Shown: positions 39,969-49,010 of the stretch, in pieces
Numbering within the stretch: the first letter of the stretch is position 1
How the letters are laid out: each line of letters starts with the position of its first letter
Origin: Bacillus stratosphericus
GTDB lineage: Bacteria; Bacillota; Bacilli; Bacillales; Bacillaceae
DNA: 64,000 nucleotides
Direction of reading: 5' to 3'
Assembly: GCF_020524495.1 (NCBI RefSeq)
Contig: NZ_JAIVLB010000004.1
Coordinates: 46,949-110,948 of the forward strand
The notes under the pieces: model-generated
What the model saw: only the letters and a program-made list of their open reading frames with translations
The model's database searches: none
What the model was told of the DNA's origin: nothing
Translations under genes and position numbers: made by a program

Positions 39969-39994
39969 AATGCGCAAAGAGTCATTTGCGCATT
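39969..39994 (-). terminator. Terminator-like hairpin between speE and speB
   Basis: A 10-bp perfect stem (AATGCGCAAA / TTTGCGCATT) with a six-base loop is followed by a T-run on the minus strand, 15 bases after the speE stop. It looks like a full intrinsic terminator inside the operon, so speB would depend on readthrough. Confidence 0.8.
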
Positions 39995-40009
39995 TCCATT
40001 TCGCTTCAT

Positions 40010-40840
40010 TTATTTAATTAAGTCGCTCACAAATTTCGGCAGAACGAATGCTGCTTTGTGCAATTCTTTTGTGTAATATTTCGTTTCAACATCAAAGAAG
40101 CGGCTGTCTTCCACAGCAAGTGGATCATATTTCTTAGAACCGATTGTAAATGTCCAAAGACCGCTTGGATACGTTGGGATATTCGCCGTGTAAAGCTTTG
40201 TGATCGGGAAAATTTCCTTCACATCACGCTGTACATTCGTAATCAATTCCGGTGTGAACCAAGGGTTGTCCGTTTGTGCCACGAAAATCCCGTCTTCCTT
40301 GAGAGCTTTTGAGATTCCTGCGTAAAATCCTTTAGAGAACAGGTTCACAGCTGGTCCAACTGGCTCAGTCGAATCAACCATGATGACATCATACTCGTTG
40401 TCCGCTTCCGCAATGTGCATAAAGCCGTCTCCCACTTTGACATCCACACGAGAATCGTCAAGTTTTCCAGCAATTATAGGAAGGAATTTCTTTGAGTATT
40501 CGATCACCTTGCCATCAATATCAACAAGCGTGGCCTTTTTCACACTTGGATGCTTGAGGATTTCACGAATGACACCGCCGTCCCCTCCGCCTACGACAAG
40601 TACATTTTCCGGGTTTGGATGAGTAAAAAGAGGAACATGTGCCACCATTTCGTGGTATACAAACTCATCTTTCTCTGATGTCATCACCATGCCGTCTAAA
40701 AACAGCATATTGCCAAACTCTCTTGTTTCCACCATTTCTAAATGCTGAAAGTCTGTTTGTTCTGTGTGAAGGGTTTTATTCACCTTCAATGTAATGCCAA
40801 AATTCTTCGTTTGCTTCTCTGTATACCAAAGTTCGCTCAT
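40010..40840 (-). CDS. speE: Spermidine synthase
   Basis: 276 residues. AdoMet-type fold with [43 protein letters not shown] and the active-site [11 protein letters not shown]. It transfers aminopropyl from decarboxylated AdoMet to putrescine. ATG at 40840 follows GAGAGGAAGAG. First gene of the speE-speB unit. Confidence 0.95.
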   Translation of the reverse strand: MSELWYTEKQTKNFGITLKVNKTLHTEQTDFQHLEMVETREFGNMLFLDGMVMTSEKDEFVYHEMVAHVPLFTHPNPENVLVVGGGDGGVIREILKHPSVKKATLVDIDGKVIEYSKKFLPIIAGKLDDSRVDVKVGDGFMHIAEADNEYDVIMVDSTEPVGPAVNLFSKGFYAGISKALKEDGIFVAQTDNPWFTPELITNVQRDVKEIFPITKLYTANIPTYPSGLWTFTIGSKKYDPLAVEDSRFFDVETKYYTKELHKAAFVLPKFVSDLIK

Positions 40841-40927
40841 TGTTCTCTTCCTCTCATCCAATAATAAACAAACATCTATTATTAGCGCCTTTTAACGGCT
40901 ATGACGTTATCGATTGTTCAAGAAAAA

Positions 40928-40956
40928 AGTATAGTGGATTCATATCAAATTGTAAA
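40928..40956 (-). promoter_or_regulatory. Sigma-A promoter of speE
   Basis: TTTACA (40951-40956) and TATACT (40928-40933) on the minus strand are 17 bases apart, each one base off consensus. The -10 is about 88 bases upstream of the start. Confidence 0.75.
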
Positions 40957-40996
40957 GAACCGCATCATTTTTCAACGCACACTGATGCGATCGCTT

Positions 40997-41026
40997 GTTT
41001 AAAACGGTTTTCTTTGTTCCATACTG
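40997..41026 (+). promoter_or_regulatory. Forespore-type (sigma-F/sigma-G) promoter of pbpG
   Basis: GTTTA (40997-41001) is followed after 18 bases by CATACTG (41020-41026), which fits the sigma-G -10 pattern CATNHTA except the last base; read as sigma-F (15-base spacer, TTCCATACTG) the -10 lacks the initial GG. B. subtilis pbpG is expressed in the forespore. Confidence 0.55.
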
Positions 41027-41055
41027 ATAAAAAACCGTCAAAATGGGGGCTTTGC

Positions 41056-43125
41056 ATGGACACAATCATGAGTAATAAAAAAATCCGCATGACCGTGAAA
41101 ACGATTCGAGCCTGCTTTTTTATTGGCTTGCTTGCCTTTCTATTTGCAGGCACTGTTTTTTTGACGATTCTTTTACTTGCAAAGTGGCAAGGTGCCCCTT
41201 CTGTTCAAGTTCCCCAATCCACGACCATTTATGCAGCAGATGGCTCAAAACTCGGAGAATCCAGCTTTGGAGAAAAGAGGTATTGGGTTTCATTAAAAGA
41301 CATGTCTCCGCATATCAGGCAGGCAGTTGTAGCTGTTGAGGATAAAACTTTTTATGACCATCATGGGTTTGATGTGAAACGGATGGCGGGTGCCGCGGTG
41401 GCTGATATTCGTGCAATGGCAAAGGTGCAAGGTGCTAGCACAATCACCCAGCAATATGCACGGAATCTATATTTAGATCATGATAAAACGTGGAAGCGGA
41501 AGTGGAATGAAGCCTTTTACACGATCCGCTTAGAGCAAAACTATACAAAAGATGAGATTTTAGAAGGATACTTGAACACCATCTATTATGGTCACGGAGC
41601 GTACGGTGTGGAAGCCGCTTCCCGTCTTTATTTCGGGAAAAAGGCGAAGAATTTGACACTAGCTGAATCTGCCTTGCTTGCCGGTATACCAAAGGGGCCT
41701 TCTCTCTATTCCCCTTATGTCAATCAGGAAAAAGCGGACTCAAGAAAAGCCTTGATCCTAAGGCAAATGAAAGAGGATGGCGTGATTACGAAAAAAGAAG
41801 CCGCTGATGCAGCAAAAGAAAAGCTGTCCTATCGTTCGCTGCATCAGAAGCAGCTACAAGCAAAGCAAGCCCCGTATTTTTATGATGATGTGATTAGAGA
41901 ACTGAAGCAAAACTTGGGCCTAACAGAGGAACAGATCAAAACCTATGGACTTCATATTCAAACCACCTTACATCCTGAATTACAGAAAATCGCAGAGAAG
42001 ACGCTGAAAAACACGATGAATTCCGACTCAAACATCCAAATTGGATTTACCGCCATCCATCCCCAAACAGGACATGTGCTTGCCCTAGTTGGAGGAAGAG
42101 ATTATAAGAAAAGTCCATTCAATCGAGTCACACAGTCTAAAAGACAGCCAGGCTCGACAATGAAACCACTTCTCTATTACATGGCCTTGCAAAATGGATT
42201 TACACCAGCAACCGTCATGCGCAGTGAGGAAACAGTTTTTAAACTGGATGACCAAGGAAGCGGTGCCAATTATTCACCAAGCAACTATCACGGCTATTAC
42301 GCCAATGACGGCATTACGATGCTTCAAGCTTTGGCTCTATCTGATAATATTTATGCAGTTAAAACCCATCTGTTTTTAGGAATGGAACAGCTTGTACGTG
42401 CCGGCAAGATGTTTGGTATCAACGAGAAACTGGATCAAGTGCCGTCACTTGCGCTAGGGACATCTCCTGTCAAACCAATTGAAATGACCAATGCTTATGC
42501 CATGCTTGTCAATGGCGGCAAACGGGTCAAGCCAACCTTTATTACGAAAGTAACGGATGCAAAAGGCAACGTGCTGTTTAAGGAAAAACAAAAACGGGAG
42601 CAAGTACTAGATGAAAGAGCAGCTTTTGTCACCACCGATATGATGTCTGGGATGTTCAATGATCAATTAAACGGCTATACAAGTGTCACTGGACGTACCA
42701 TTATGAAGGAACTTACGCGGACATATGGGGGGAAATCGGGGACGACAGGAGCAGACAGTTGGATGATCGGCTTCTCTCCCCAGCTCGTAACAGGTGTGTG
42801 GACCGGCTATGACAAAGGGCGCACCATTGACTCAGTCGAAGAAACCGCCTATGCGAAAAAGATTTGGGCCTCCTTTATGGAATCAGCTCTCTCAAAGAAG
42901 CCATCCTCCTCCTTCATGCCGCCAGACGGCGTAAAAGGTGTGTATATCAATCCAAAAACCGGTGATCTTGCAGGTCCAGGATGTGAATCAAAGGTATTCA
43001 CCTATTTTATAGAAGGAACGGAGCCTACAGGTGTCTGCTATGGTGCTGAGGAAAAGGCATCTGAGCAAGACCCGGCTCAAGATCAACAGCCAAAGAAATG
43101 GTGGGAAAAGTGGATGAAACGATGA
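41056..43125 (+). CDS. pbpG: Class A penicillin-binding protein PbpG
   Basis: 689 residues, bifunctional. A short cytoplasmic tail and a membrane anchor (about 14-38) precede the glycosyltransferase domain (VAVEDKTFYDHHGFD, GASTITQQYARNLYL, EGYLNTIYYGHGAYG) and the transpeptidase domain (SxxK in RQPGSTMKPLLY, SDN in LSDNIYAV, KTG-like KSGTTG). ATG at 41056 has GGGGG upstream and matches the family; an in-frame reading from 40840 overlaps speE. In B. subtilis it helps build the spore peptidoglycan from the forespore side. Confidence 0.93.
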   Translation: MDTIMSNKKIRMTVKTIRACFFIGLLAFLFAGTVFLTILLLAKWQGAPSVQVPQSTTIYAADGSKLGESSFGEKRYWVSLKDMSPHIRQAVVAVEDKTFYDHHGFDVKRMAGAAVADIRAMAKVQGASTITQQYARNLYLDHDKTWKRKWNEAFYTIRLEQNYTKDEILEGYLNTIYYGHGAYGVEAASRLYFGKKAKNLTLAESALLAGIPKGPSLYSPYVNQEKADSRKALILRQMKEDGVITKKEAADAAKEKLSYRSLHQKQLQAKQAPYFYDDVIRELKQNLGLTEEQIKTYGLHIQTTLHPELQKIAEKTLKNTMNSDSNIQIGFTAIHPQTGHVLALVGGRDYKKSPFNRVTQSKRQPGSTMKPLLYYMALQNGFTPATVMRSEETVFKLDDQGSGANYSPSNYHGYYANDGITMLQALALSDNIYAVKTHLFLGMEQLVRAGKMFGINEKLDQVPSLALGTSPVKPIEMTNAYAMLVNGGKRVKPTFITKVTDAKGNVLFKEKQKREQVLDERAAFVTTDMMSGMFNDQLNGYTSVTGRTIMKELTRTYGGKSGTTGADSWMIGFSPQLVTGVWTGYDKGRTIDSVEETAYAKKIWASFMESALSKKPSSSFMPPDGVKGVYINPKTGDLAGPGCESKVFTYFIEGTEPTGVCYGAEEKASEQDPAQDQQPKKWWEKWMKR

Positions 43126-43149
43126 AGAATAAAAAAAAACATGAAAAAC

Positions 43150-43169
43150 CCCGAGATATACATCTCGGG
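43150..43169. terminator. Terminator between pbpG and ywhD
   Basis: CCCGAGAT and ATCTCGGG form an 8-bp stem with loop ATAC. On the minus strand TTTTTCATGTTTTTTTTT follows, so it mainly stops ywhD; on plus the T-run is short. Confidence 0.75.
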
Positions 43170-43257
43170 ATTCTCCATGTCCTAGCTTTAACACCAGTTT
43201 ACTCAAAAAACGACTGGAATTGGTAGCCATCCGCCATTCTTCACAAAAATTTCACAA

Positions 43258-43776
43258 TTACTCAGGGACAGCCAATCCTTCTTTCAATTCAGTTGTGGAT
43301 GCTTCCCATAATGCTTCGTTGTGGCTCTTCAAGAAATCAGCAAGCACCTTTTTCGATCCATCATCCATATGGCTGACAATGATTTTACGCTTCATGGATT
43401 TATCCATTAAGTTCACATGCTCTGGAAGCGACTTATACCCGCGGCGAATCGAGCGGTCAACTGTCATTTCACAGGCCGTTACCCCTGCATAATAAGGCCC
43501 TTCTTCTCTTCGGTCAATGGTCACCCATACGAGCCAATACGGCTTTCCGTTTGGCACCTCTTCTTTGCTTTTCAAAAATTTAATCCCTTTTTCCACGGCA
43601 CTTCTTGCATGCATTGCTCCAATATCAATGACAGCTTCCTTTTCCTCTACATCAATGATGACTGGCGAGATGTTATCGAGGCTTAGTGAACCCGCCCCAA
43701 AGCCTCCATGTCCATCGGTTGCATCTGTCTTTTTAATAATGTTAAAACCAATTGGTTTCTTTTTTTTACCTTCCAT
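43258..43776 (-). CDS. ywhD: YwhD family protein
   Basis: 172 residues with a basic N-terminus (MEGKKKKPIGFNIIKKTDATDG) and a compact alpha/beta body containing GAMHARSAVEKGIKF and YWLVWVTIDRREEGPYYAGV. The function is unknown; the family is restricted to Bacillaceae. It lies 12 bases after ywhC. Confidence 0.88.
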   Translation of the reverse strand: MEGKKKKPIGFNIIKKTDATDGHGGFGAGSLSLDNISPVIIDVEEKEAVIDIGAMHARSAVEKGIKFLKSKEEVPNGKPYWLVWVTIDRREEGPYYAGVTACEMTVDRSIRRGYKSLPEHVNLMDKSMKRKIIVSHMDDGSKKVLADFLKSHNEALWEASTTELKEGLAVPE

Positions 43777-43788
43777 TCATTAGACCTC

Positions 43789-44451
43789 CTAAAGCAGCGG
43801 TTTCAAAATAAAATTAAACCAGTCTATCATTTGATCTCTCATACTGATTAATGGACCAAAAACAAACTGACCAAGCGGCGTAATGACGAATATGAGGAAA
43901 ATGATCACCCCATATTGTTCAAATTGCGTCATTTTTGCACGAATGCCGGGACTGACGACATCCTCAATAATTCGATACCCATCCAGCGGTGGGAGTGGTA
44001 ATAGGTTAAATAGGAACAAAATGACGTTCAGGTTAATAAAGATTTGGAAGAAATAATCGACTCCCGGCTCAAAGCCCATGATCCACTCTCCACCAAATTT
44101 CTGAAGAAGCACATACACAAAAAAGCCTAAAAATGCTAAAACCAAGTTACTTAAAGGCCCAGCGATGGAGACACAAATCCCTGCTAAGCGTGGGTTCTTA
44201 AAGTGGTAACGATTTACCGGTACAGGTCTCGCCCAGCCAAACCCGGCCACAAAGATCAAGATCGTCCCCAATATATCCAGATGCTTTAGTGGATTTAACG
44301 TCAATCTGCCTTGATTTTTAGCTGTAGGATCTCCAAAACGATACGCAACATATGCATGCGCCAGCTCGTGCATCGTAAATGCAACAACAAGCGTAATGGC
44401 GACATATGGAATAAGTTCTAATGGATAAACAAGAAATTGGTTCAAAGGCAT
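43789..44451 (-). CDS. ywhC: Site-2-protease family membrane metalloprotease YwhC
   Basis: 220 residues, M50 family. The zinc motif HELAH (H28, E29, H32) lies in the first membrane segment, with NPLPPLDGY-like LLPLPPLDGYRI as the third ligand region; five to six hydrophobic segments. ATG at 44451 follows AAAGAGGGA, preferred to the upstream in-frame start at 44475. The substrate is unknown. Confidence 0.9.
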   Translation of the reverse strand: MPLNQFLVYPLELIPYVAITLVVAFTMHELAHAYVAYRFGDPTAKNQGRLTLNPLKHLDILGTILIFVAGFGWARPVPVNRYHFKNPRLAGICVSIAGPLSNLVLAFLGFFVYVLLQKFGGEWIMGFEPGVDYFFQIFINLNVILFLFNLLPLPPLDGYRIIEDVVSPGIRAKMTQFEQYGVIIFLIFVITPLGQFVFGPLISMRDQMIDWFNFILKPLL

Positions 44452-44558
44452 GAATCCCTCTTTCTTTCTATACAATGATTTACTTCATTCAGTATACTAT
44501 AAGAAGTCCCTTAAACTAAAGGGAAGCGAAACACTAAAGGAAAAAGGAGGTTTTCGCA

Positions 44559-44738
44559 TTGCCGATTGTCACCGTTCAAATGCTTGAAGGAAGAACAGAC
44601 GAGCAGAAAAGAGCCCTTGTGGAGAAAGTCACTGATGCCGTTGTCCAAACAACAGGCGCAGAAAAAGTTTCTGTCATTATTGAAGAAATAAAAAAAGAAC
44701 ACTATGCCGTAGCAGGGAAGCGAGTGAGTGACCTGTAA
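44559..44738 (+). CDS. ywhB: 4-oxalocrotonate tautomerase family protein YwhB
   Basis: 59 residues starting at TTG with AAAAGGAGGTTTTCGCA upstream. After removal of the initiator Met, the catalytic Pro-1 is exposed: PIVTVQMLEGRTDEQKRALV; the conserved SVIIEEI strand follows. It catalyses keto-enol tautomerisation; the in vivo substrate is unknown. Divergent from ywhC; ends KRVSDL and is followed by a strong terminator. Confidence 0.9.
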   Translation: MPIVTVQMLEGRTDEQKRALVEKVTDAVVQTTGAEKVSVIIEEIKKEHYAVAGKRVSDL

Positions 44739-44745
44739 GCATATA

Positions 44746-44776
44746 AAAAGGACAAACAGAGAGGCGTTTGTCCTTT
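44746..44776 (+). terminator. Terminator of ywhB
   Basis: A 12-bp perfect stem (AAAAGGACAAAC / GTTTGTCCTTTT) with a seven-base loop starts eight bases after the ywhB stop and carries its own T-run. Confidence 0.9.
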
Positions 44777-44779
44777 TGT

Positions 44780-44912
44780 CTCCTATCTTAACTATACACG
44801 CTTTGTTACGGTTGACTTGATTTTTTTGAGCCGCATCGAAGTAATCGACTGTGTAGGAATCATCATAATTCATTAAGGAGACAATTCCGCTGCCTTGCGG
44901 ATCATGCGGCAA
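44780..44912 (-). pseudogene. Fragment resembling the end of a matrixin-type metallopeptidase
   Basis: The minus frame reads ELVGLPHDPQGSGIVSLMNY then DDSYTVDYFDAAQKNQVNR. The His-Asp and SLMNY (Met-turn-like) pattern recalls the C-terminal part of the HEXXHXXGXXH and Met-turn region of matrixin-like zinc peptidases, but the first part of the motif is absent and there is no start. It runs into the ywhB terminator. I treat it as a leftover fragment; the assignment is weak. Confidence 0.35.
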
Positions 44913-44917
44913 GCCAA

Positions 44918-45418
44918 CTAGTTCATTTCCTTCAATTGCTTGATATAAGTAAGGGCAGCTTCAAATTCTTCGTCCGTATAGCGCTGCTTGCTTTTAATGG
45001 TGAAGACCTTTTCCTTCACCTCATCTTGAGGCAGGACATCAAAGTATAAAATCGTTGAGACGAGCTCTAGAAAACGAGATGATTGCTCGTTCATCTGCTG
45101 CGTCACCACTTTGAGATCAGGCATGTCCACTTCACACTGATCAAGAAATTCTTTCCCATTGTCCGTCAGCGAATAGCGATATTGATAGTATCCGCCCTTT
45201 TTTTCCTTCATTTCGTCCAAGAATCCAAGGTTGCACAGCTCTTCAATTCTGAGCGTCAACTCTTCTGAATAGGGGCCATAAAAATGAAAATCGTATTTCT
45301 CGTAAAAAGGCAAATCTAACTTTTTTGCAATGTAAATCATTTTTTGCAGCTTCTTCCGTCCAACGATTTCCCCAGATTCAGAGAACACCTTCATCAACTT
45401 TGCATGCTCTTTCAACAA
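44918..45418 (-). CDS. ywgA: YwgA family protein
   Basis: 166 residues. The sequence KLMKVFSESGEIVGRKKLQKMIYIAKKLDLPF with YDFHFYGPYSEEL is the pattern of the YwgA/Panacea-like family and may form a winged helix. Start TTG at 45418, with AAGGAG 11 bases upstream. It directly follows ywfO by 30 bases. The function is unknown. Confidence 0.82.
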   Translation of the reverse strand: MLKEHAKLMKVFSESGEIVGRKKLQKMIYIAKKLDLPFYEKYDFHFYGPYSEELTLRIEELCNLGFLDEMKEKKGGYYQYRYSLTDNGKEFLDQCEVDMPDLKVVTQQMNEQSSRFLELVSTILYFDVLPQDEVKEKVFTIKSKQRYTDEEFEAALTYIKQLKEMN

Positions 45419-45448
45419 ATTCCCGACATCTCCTTTTTCAATACTTCC

Positions 45449-46750
45449 TTATCCCAATTCAAGCAGCTTCATGATCGCCTTCTTTTCTTCAGCTTTTTCC
45501 GACATATCTACAATTAAGTCCATCGGGAAATAAAGTTTATGATCGGTTCTTCGTTTACCGGAAATGGCGTCAACAATATCTGACTGTCTCGACAGTTCTT
45601 TAATATGACCACTTTGCGTCAAGAGGTGGATCGGCAGCCGCTCTTCTTCTTCCCCTGGTCTGTAGAAGTCATAGGGCAAGTCAGAGGAAGAGTCGACCAC
45701 TAAATAATAGTCAGGATCAATTCCTGCCTTCTCGAACAAAGCGGTCAGCTTGAAATATTTCGTCATTTCTTCGTTTGGATTAAACTCTGTATAATGGAAC
45801 AATCGGCGGTTCATAAAACGGCGGCACAAATCAGCCAGCACGTGATCTTCTTCGTCTTCCCACGCCTGAAAATAAAATAAGACAATGGATTCATCCAGTT
45901 TAATATAGTCCTCTGTGGTGACATTCCCTTCAAAAATCGAGTAAAAATGAACTGGGGCATGTGTAAACATATAACCAGTTTCATGCAGCTCTTTTGCACG
46001 ATGTAGAATTTTCGTTAAAATGACTTCCGCACTGCGCGTCACTGGATGGAAATACACTTGCCAGTACATTTGATAGCGGCTCATAATATAATCCTCTACG
46101 GCATGCATCCCGCTTTGCTTCATCACAATTTGGTCTTCTCTCGGACGCATCACACGCAAAATACGTTCCATATCAAAGTGGCCATAGCTGACGCCTGTAT
46201 AGTAGGCATCACGCTGTAAATAGTCCATTCGGTCGGCATCAATTTGACTTGAGATCAAACTGACCACCTGTTTGTTTTGATAGGTTTTGGCAATGACTTC
46301 CGCCACATGCTTTGGAAAATCATCACTGACCCGGCGAAGCACTTCATTTACTTCCGTTTGCCCTAAAATGATATCTGTTGTAAACGATTCATGATCTAAG
46401 TGGAAGACCTTTTCAAAGGAATGAGAAAACGGACCATGACCAAGGTCATGAAGCAAGGCTGCACTCAGTACAAGCTCGCGCTCCCCCTCATCCCATTCTG
46501 GTCGTCCTTTAAACACATCATCCACAATCCGTCTCACAATCTCGTATACACCGAGTGAATGATTGAATCGGCTGTGTTCTGCCCCATGAAACGTCAAGTA
46601 AGTGGTTCCTAGCTGTTTAATTCGTCTAAGGCGCTGAAACTCTCTTGTCCCTATTAAATCCCATATTAATGCGTCCCGTACGTGAACATAACGGTGCACA
46701 GGATCTTTAAATACCTTTTCTTCAGATAATTTCCCTTTTGGATACGCCAT
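45449..46750 (-). CDS. ywfO: HD-domain phosphohydrolase YwfO
   Basis: 433 residues related to dGTP triphosphohydrolases. The metal-binding HD motifs are H in GAEHSRFNHSLGVYE, HDLGHGPFSHSFE, and D in SSQIDADRMDYLQRDAYYTG. It probably hydrolyses a (d)NTP; the exact substrate is not clear from sequence. Start ATG at 46750 follows AAAGAGGGACG. Confidence 0.92.
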   Translation of the reverse strand: MAYPKGKLSEEKVFKDPVHRYVHVRDALIWDLIGTREFQRLRRIKQLGTTYLTFHGAEHSRFNHSLGVYEIVRRIVDDVFKGRPEWDEGERELVLSAALLHDLGHGPFSHSFEKVFHLDHESFTTDIILGQTEVNEVLRRVSDDFPKHVAEVIAKTYQNKQVVSLISSQIDADRMDYLQRDAYYTGVSYGHFDMERILRVMRPREDQIVMKQSGMHAVEDYIMSRYQMYWQVYFHPVTRSAEVILTKILHRAKELHETGYMFTHAPVHFYSIFEGNVTTEDYIKLDESIVLFYFQAWEDEEDHVLADLCRRFMNRRLFHYTEFNPNEEMTKYFKLTALFEKAGIDPDYYLVVDSSSDLPYDFYRPGEEEERLPIHLLTQSGHIKELSRQSDIVDAISGKRRTDHKLYFPMDLIVDMSEKAEEKKAIMKLLELG

Positions 46751-46865
46751 CGTTTCGTCCCTCTTTTTTAAGACGTGTTTCTATTATATCGGGTAACTTT
46801 TCCCGAAAACATCCTTGAATTTGCTGATGAATGTGTTCTCGAAGATTTCACGGACATAAAAAGCC

Positions 46866-46898
46866 CGACCTGACAGGGACGGACCTCTTTTTAGGTCG
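46866..46898 (-). terminator. Terminator between the DUF1450 gene and ywfO
   Basis: CGACCT and AGGTCG close a long hairpin followed by GGGCTTTTTATG on the minus strand. A second small hairpin (CTGAATGTGTTCAG) lies just before it. Confidence 0.65.
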
Positions 46899-46919
46899 AC
46901 TGAACACATTCAGTGACAT

Positions 46920-47141
46920 TTATTTGACTTTTTTTTGAACCTTTTCGAGTAATTCATCCTCTGTTGGTGCTGATAATGGGCGATTGTTCACAAACGCAAA
47001 AGCCTTTTTTCGTCCTGGACCGCAATACGATTGACAGCCAATCTCAATTTTTGCATCAGGGTCAACCGATTTGAGTCGAGGCAATAACGTCTTTAGGTTC
47101 GTCGCATCACAATCGTCACATACGCGAAACTCATTAGCCAT
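46920..47141 (-). CDS. DUF1450 small Cys-rich protein
   Basis: 73 residues with Cys in CDDCD and in [21 protein letters not shown], the signature of the YuzB/YwzC DUF1450 family, which has a thioredoxin-like or ferredoxin-like metal-binding look. Function unknown. In B. subtilis a similar small gene lies between ywfO and rsfA. Start ATG at 47141 follows AAGGAAGCG. Confidence 0.85.
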   Translation of the reverse strand: MANEFRVCDDCDATNLKTLLPRLKSVDPDAKIEIGCQSYCGPGRKKAFAFVNNRPLSAPTEDELLEKVQKKVK

Positions 47142-47322
47142 GGTCTTACGCTTCCTTTCAATGATGAAACTTCATTCTATATGAAACAGTTGGACAACCA
47201 AGAGTGAGTAATATACCACCAAACATTGTACATCGAAGTGCCTAGACATGCAAGGCGCATTGTCAGTGCTAATACACGTTTACATAAAAGATCGTATTTT
47301 CCACTATCCTTTTAGCAAACTT
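47142..47322. other. Intergenic region between the DUF1450 gene and rsfA
   Basis: Divergent promoters are expected here. Apart from the sigma-F type element immediately before rsfA, no clear element is seen. Confidence 0.4.
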
Positions 47323-47352
47323 GTATAAACCTTCTTTAACTTGGCTAATCTA
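47323..47352 (+). promoter_or_regulatory. Sigma-F type promoter of rsfA
   Basis: GTATA (47323-47327), a perfect sigma-F -35, is followed after 15 bases by GGCTAATCTA (47343-47352), which fits GGNNANAHTR with one mismatch. It lies about 30 bases upstream of the rsfA start. Sigma-F control of rsfA is established in B. subtilis. Confidence 0.78.
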
Positions 47353-47383
47353 ATACCATCAAATCATTTGGGGGTTTAAACAC

Positions 47384-48181
47384 ATGTCAAAACAAAGACA
47401 AGATGCTTGGTCTGAGGAAAATGATCTCCTTCTGGCAGAAACCGTCTTACGTCATGTCAGAGAGGGCAGCACACAGCTAAATGCGTTTGAAGAAGTAGGA
47501 GACAAGCTGAACCGCACCTCAGCGGCATGCGGATTTAGATGGAATGCTGTCGTAAGGCATCAATATGAAAAAGCGTTGGCACTTGCCAAAAAACAGCGAA
47601 AACAACGAATGCGCGCACTCGGCAATGGTCAGCCTGCAAAAAAACGCTTACTCTATCAGCCGCAAGTAGAGGAAACGATCACACAGGAATTCTCTCAAGA
47701 GCTGGAACCAGCGAAAGAAGAAACATTTGCACCAGCAGCTGAAACAGCAGAACAGCTCCAATTTGTTGATCAAAACTACAATGAAGAGTTAGCTAGTTTA
47801 TCACATTTATTGTCACAGGCTTCTCACGTCACAGAGAAAATGCCAGAAACCAACCCATTTAGGCAGCGTCAGGAATTAACGATCGAAGATATCATTGATT
47901 TCTTACGCCGCTATGAAGGTGATGGACATCAATCCTCTGCCTTACGTATGGAAAACAGCCGGTTAAAACGAGAAAACAACGAACTTTCACATAAAGTCTC
48001 GCATCTAGAAGCGGAAGTGAAAAAGCTTGAAAAGGATCAGCTCACGATTCAAGAAGATTATGAAACACTTGTCAAAATCATGAATCGTGCGAGAAAACTA
48101 GTCTTGTTTGAGGATGACGACAATGCCGCGCCAACCTTTAAAATGGACCGAAACGGCAACCTTGAAAAAATGGCAGAATAA
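47384..48181 (+). CDS. rsfA: Prespore-specific regulator RsfA
   Basis: 265 residues. An N-terminal Myb-like domain (about 5-65: [19 protein letters not shown]...GFRWNAVVR) binds DNA; a basic linker and a C-terminal coiled coil (about 185-240) follow. RsfA fine-tunes sigma-F regulon genes, including spoIIR, in the forespore. ATG at 47384 with TTTGGGGGTT upstream. Ends in a bidirectional terminator. Confidence 0.92.
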   Translation: MSKQRQDAWSEENDLLLAETVLRHVREGSTQLNAFEEVGDKLNRTSAACGFRWNAVVRHQYEKALALAKKQRKQRMRALGNGQPAKKRLLYQPQVEETITQEFSQELEPAKEETFAPAAETAEQLQFVDQNYNEELASLSHLLSQASHVTEKMPETNPFRQRQELTIEDIIDFLRRYEGDGHQSSALRMENSRLKRENNELSHKVSHLEAEVKKLEKDQLTIQEDYETLVKIMNRARKLVLFEDDDNAAPTFKMDRNGNLEKMAE

Positions 48182-48182
48182 C

Positions 48183-48216
48183 AAAAAGTGCTCCCCACTT
48201 ACGGGAAGCACTTTTT
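48183..48216. terminator. Bidirectional terminator after rsfA
   Basis: AAAAAGTGCT and AGCACTTTTT with CCCC / GGG form an imperfect stem of about 13 bp with A- and T-runs on both sides. It serves rsfA (plus) and the small membrane protein gene (minus), whose stop lies at its edge. Confidence 0.85.
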
Positions 48217-48449
48217 TAAATATCCAAAAATAGCATCACACTAAAAAGGACATTAATCAAAAACACGAACATAAAAATATATCTGACCTGTCTCACCTGA
48301 AAATCACCAAAGATAAAAATATAAAGACCTGCGATGCCAAGTGTCAGTACAGGCTGAAGAAACGGCACTAAAAGTGAAATGCCGTAGCCGGCTCCTATGA
48401 TCACAGAAAGCCAAAGTAAATAGAGGTAACTGCCGTTTTTGGATTTCAC
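48216..48449 (-). CDS. Small membrane protein, function unknown
   Basis: 77 residues from a GTG start with AAGGAAGG upstream. Three hydrophobic helices (about 8-24, 27-47, 56-75) with few charged residues. It may form a unit with the TPR protein gene just upstream (28-base gap). I recognise no family. Confidence 0.7.
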   Translation of the reverse strand: MKSKNGSYLYLLWLSVIIGAGYGISLLVPFLQPVLTLGIAGLYIFIFGDFQVRQVRYIFMFVFLINVLFSVMLFLDI

Positions 48450-48477
48450 CGGAATCCTTCCTTTCTATTAAACCATA

Positions 48478-48963
48478 TCATTTCCACAATGTATCTAACT
48501 GATTTGAATAAAAATCAATGGCCTTTCGATAACTTAAAATATTAGGATCTTTTGTTGTTTCAGTTAAACAGTTCAGTAATACCTCCATCGCTTCGCTATG
48601 TTCATTCAAATTATACAAAGTCATGGCATAGAATGTTTGAATGGCTTTGTTTTTCGGATAAGCTTCCATAGCGTTTAGGAATATCTGTTTTGACTTTTCA
48701 TATTCTCCTAAGGTTCTGTATGTACTTCCTAACCCTATTAAAGCGTCTTCTAGTTCTTCTGAAGACAACCCTAACTCGATTGCCTTTTCATAAAAAAAGA
48801 CAGCTTGTTTTTCCTCTCCTAACAAGTCATAACTCCAGGCACATTGATAGTAAAGGGAGGCATGGTCTGGATACTCTTCCACAAGATGAGTGAGCATTTC
48901 ATTTGATTCTTGAAGGTGTCCACTTTTTCGAAGTTCAATGGCTTTCACAAGCTTTGTTTCCAT
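48478..48963 (-). CDS. Tetratricopeptide-repeat protein
   Basis: 161 residues. Four or more TPR units are visible: AIELRKSGHLQESNEMLTHL, LYYQCAWSYDLLGEEKQAVFFYEKAI, ALIGLGSTYRTLGEYEKSK, TFYAMTLYNLNEHSEAMEVL. Such proteins bind peptides or partner proteins; no partner is evident. ATG at 48963 follows GAGAGGTGAAGTA; an in-frame start at 49014 overlaps lipL. Confidence 0.8.
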   Translation of the reverse strand: METKLVKAIELRKSGHLQESNEMLTHLVEEYPDHASLYYQCAWSYDLLGEEKQAVFFYEKAIELGLSSEELEDALIGLGSTYRTLGEYEKSKQIFLNAMEAYPKNKAIQTFYAMTLYNLNEHSEAMEVLLNCLTETTKDPNILSYRKAIDFYSNQLDTLWK

Positions 48964-49010
48964 TACTTCACCTCTCAATTTTTTCAAAATTGAAGTACCT
49001 ATGTGTTTTA

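Noticed and set aside
44511..44912. 133-codon minus-strand frame across ywhB
   Set aside because: Most of it is antisense to the small tautomerase gene ywhB and its terminator; only the first part looks protein-like and is listed as a fragment.
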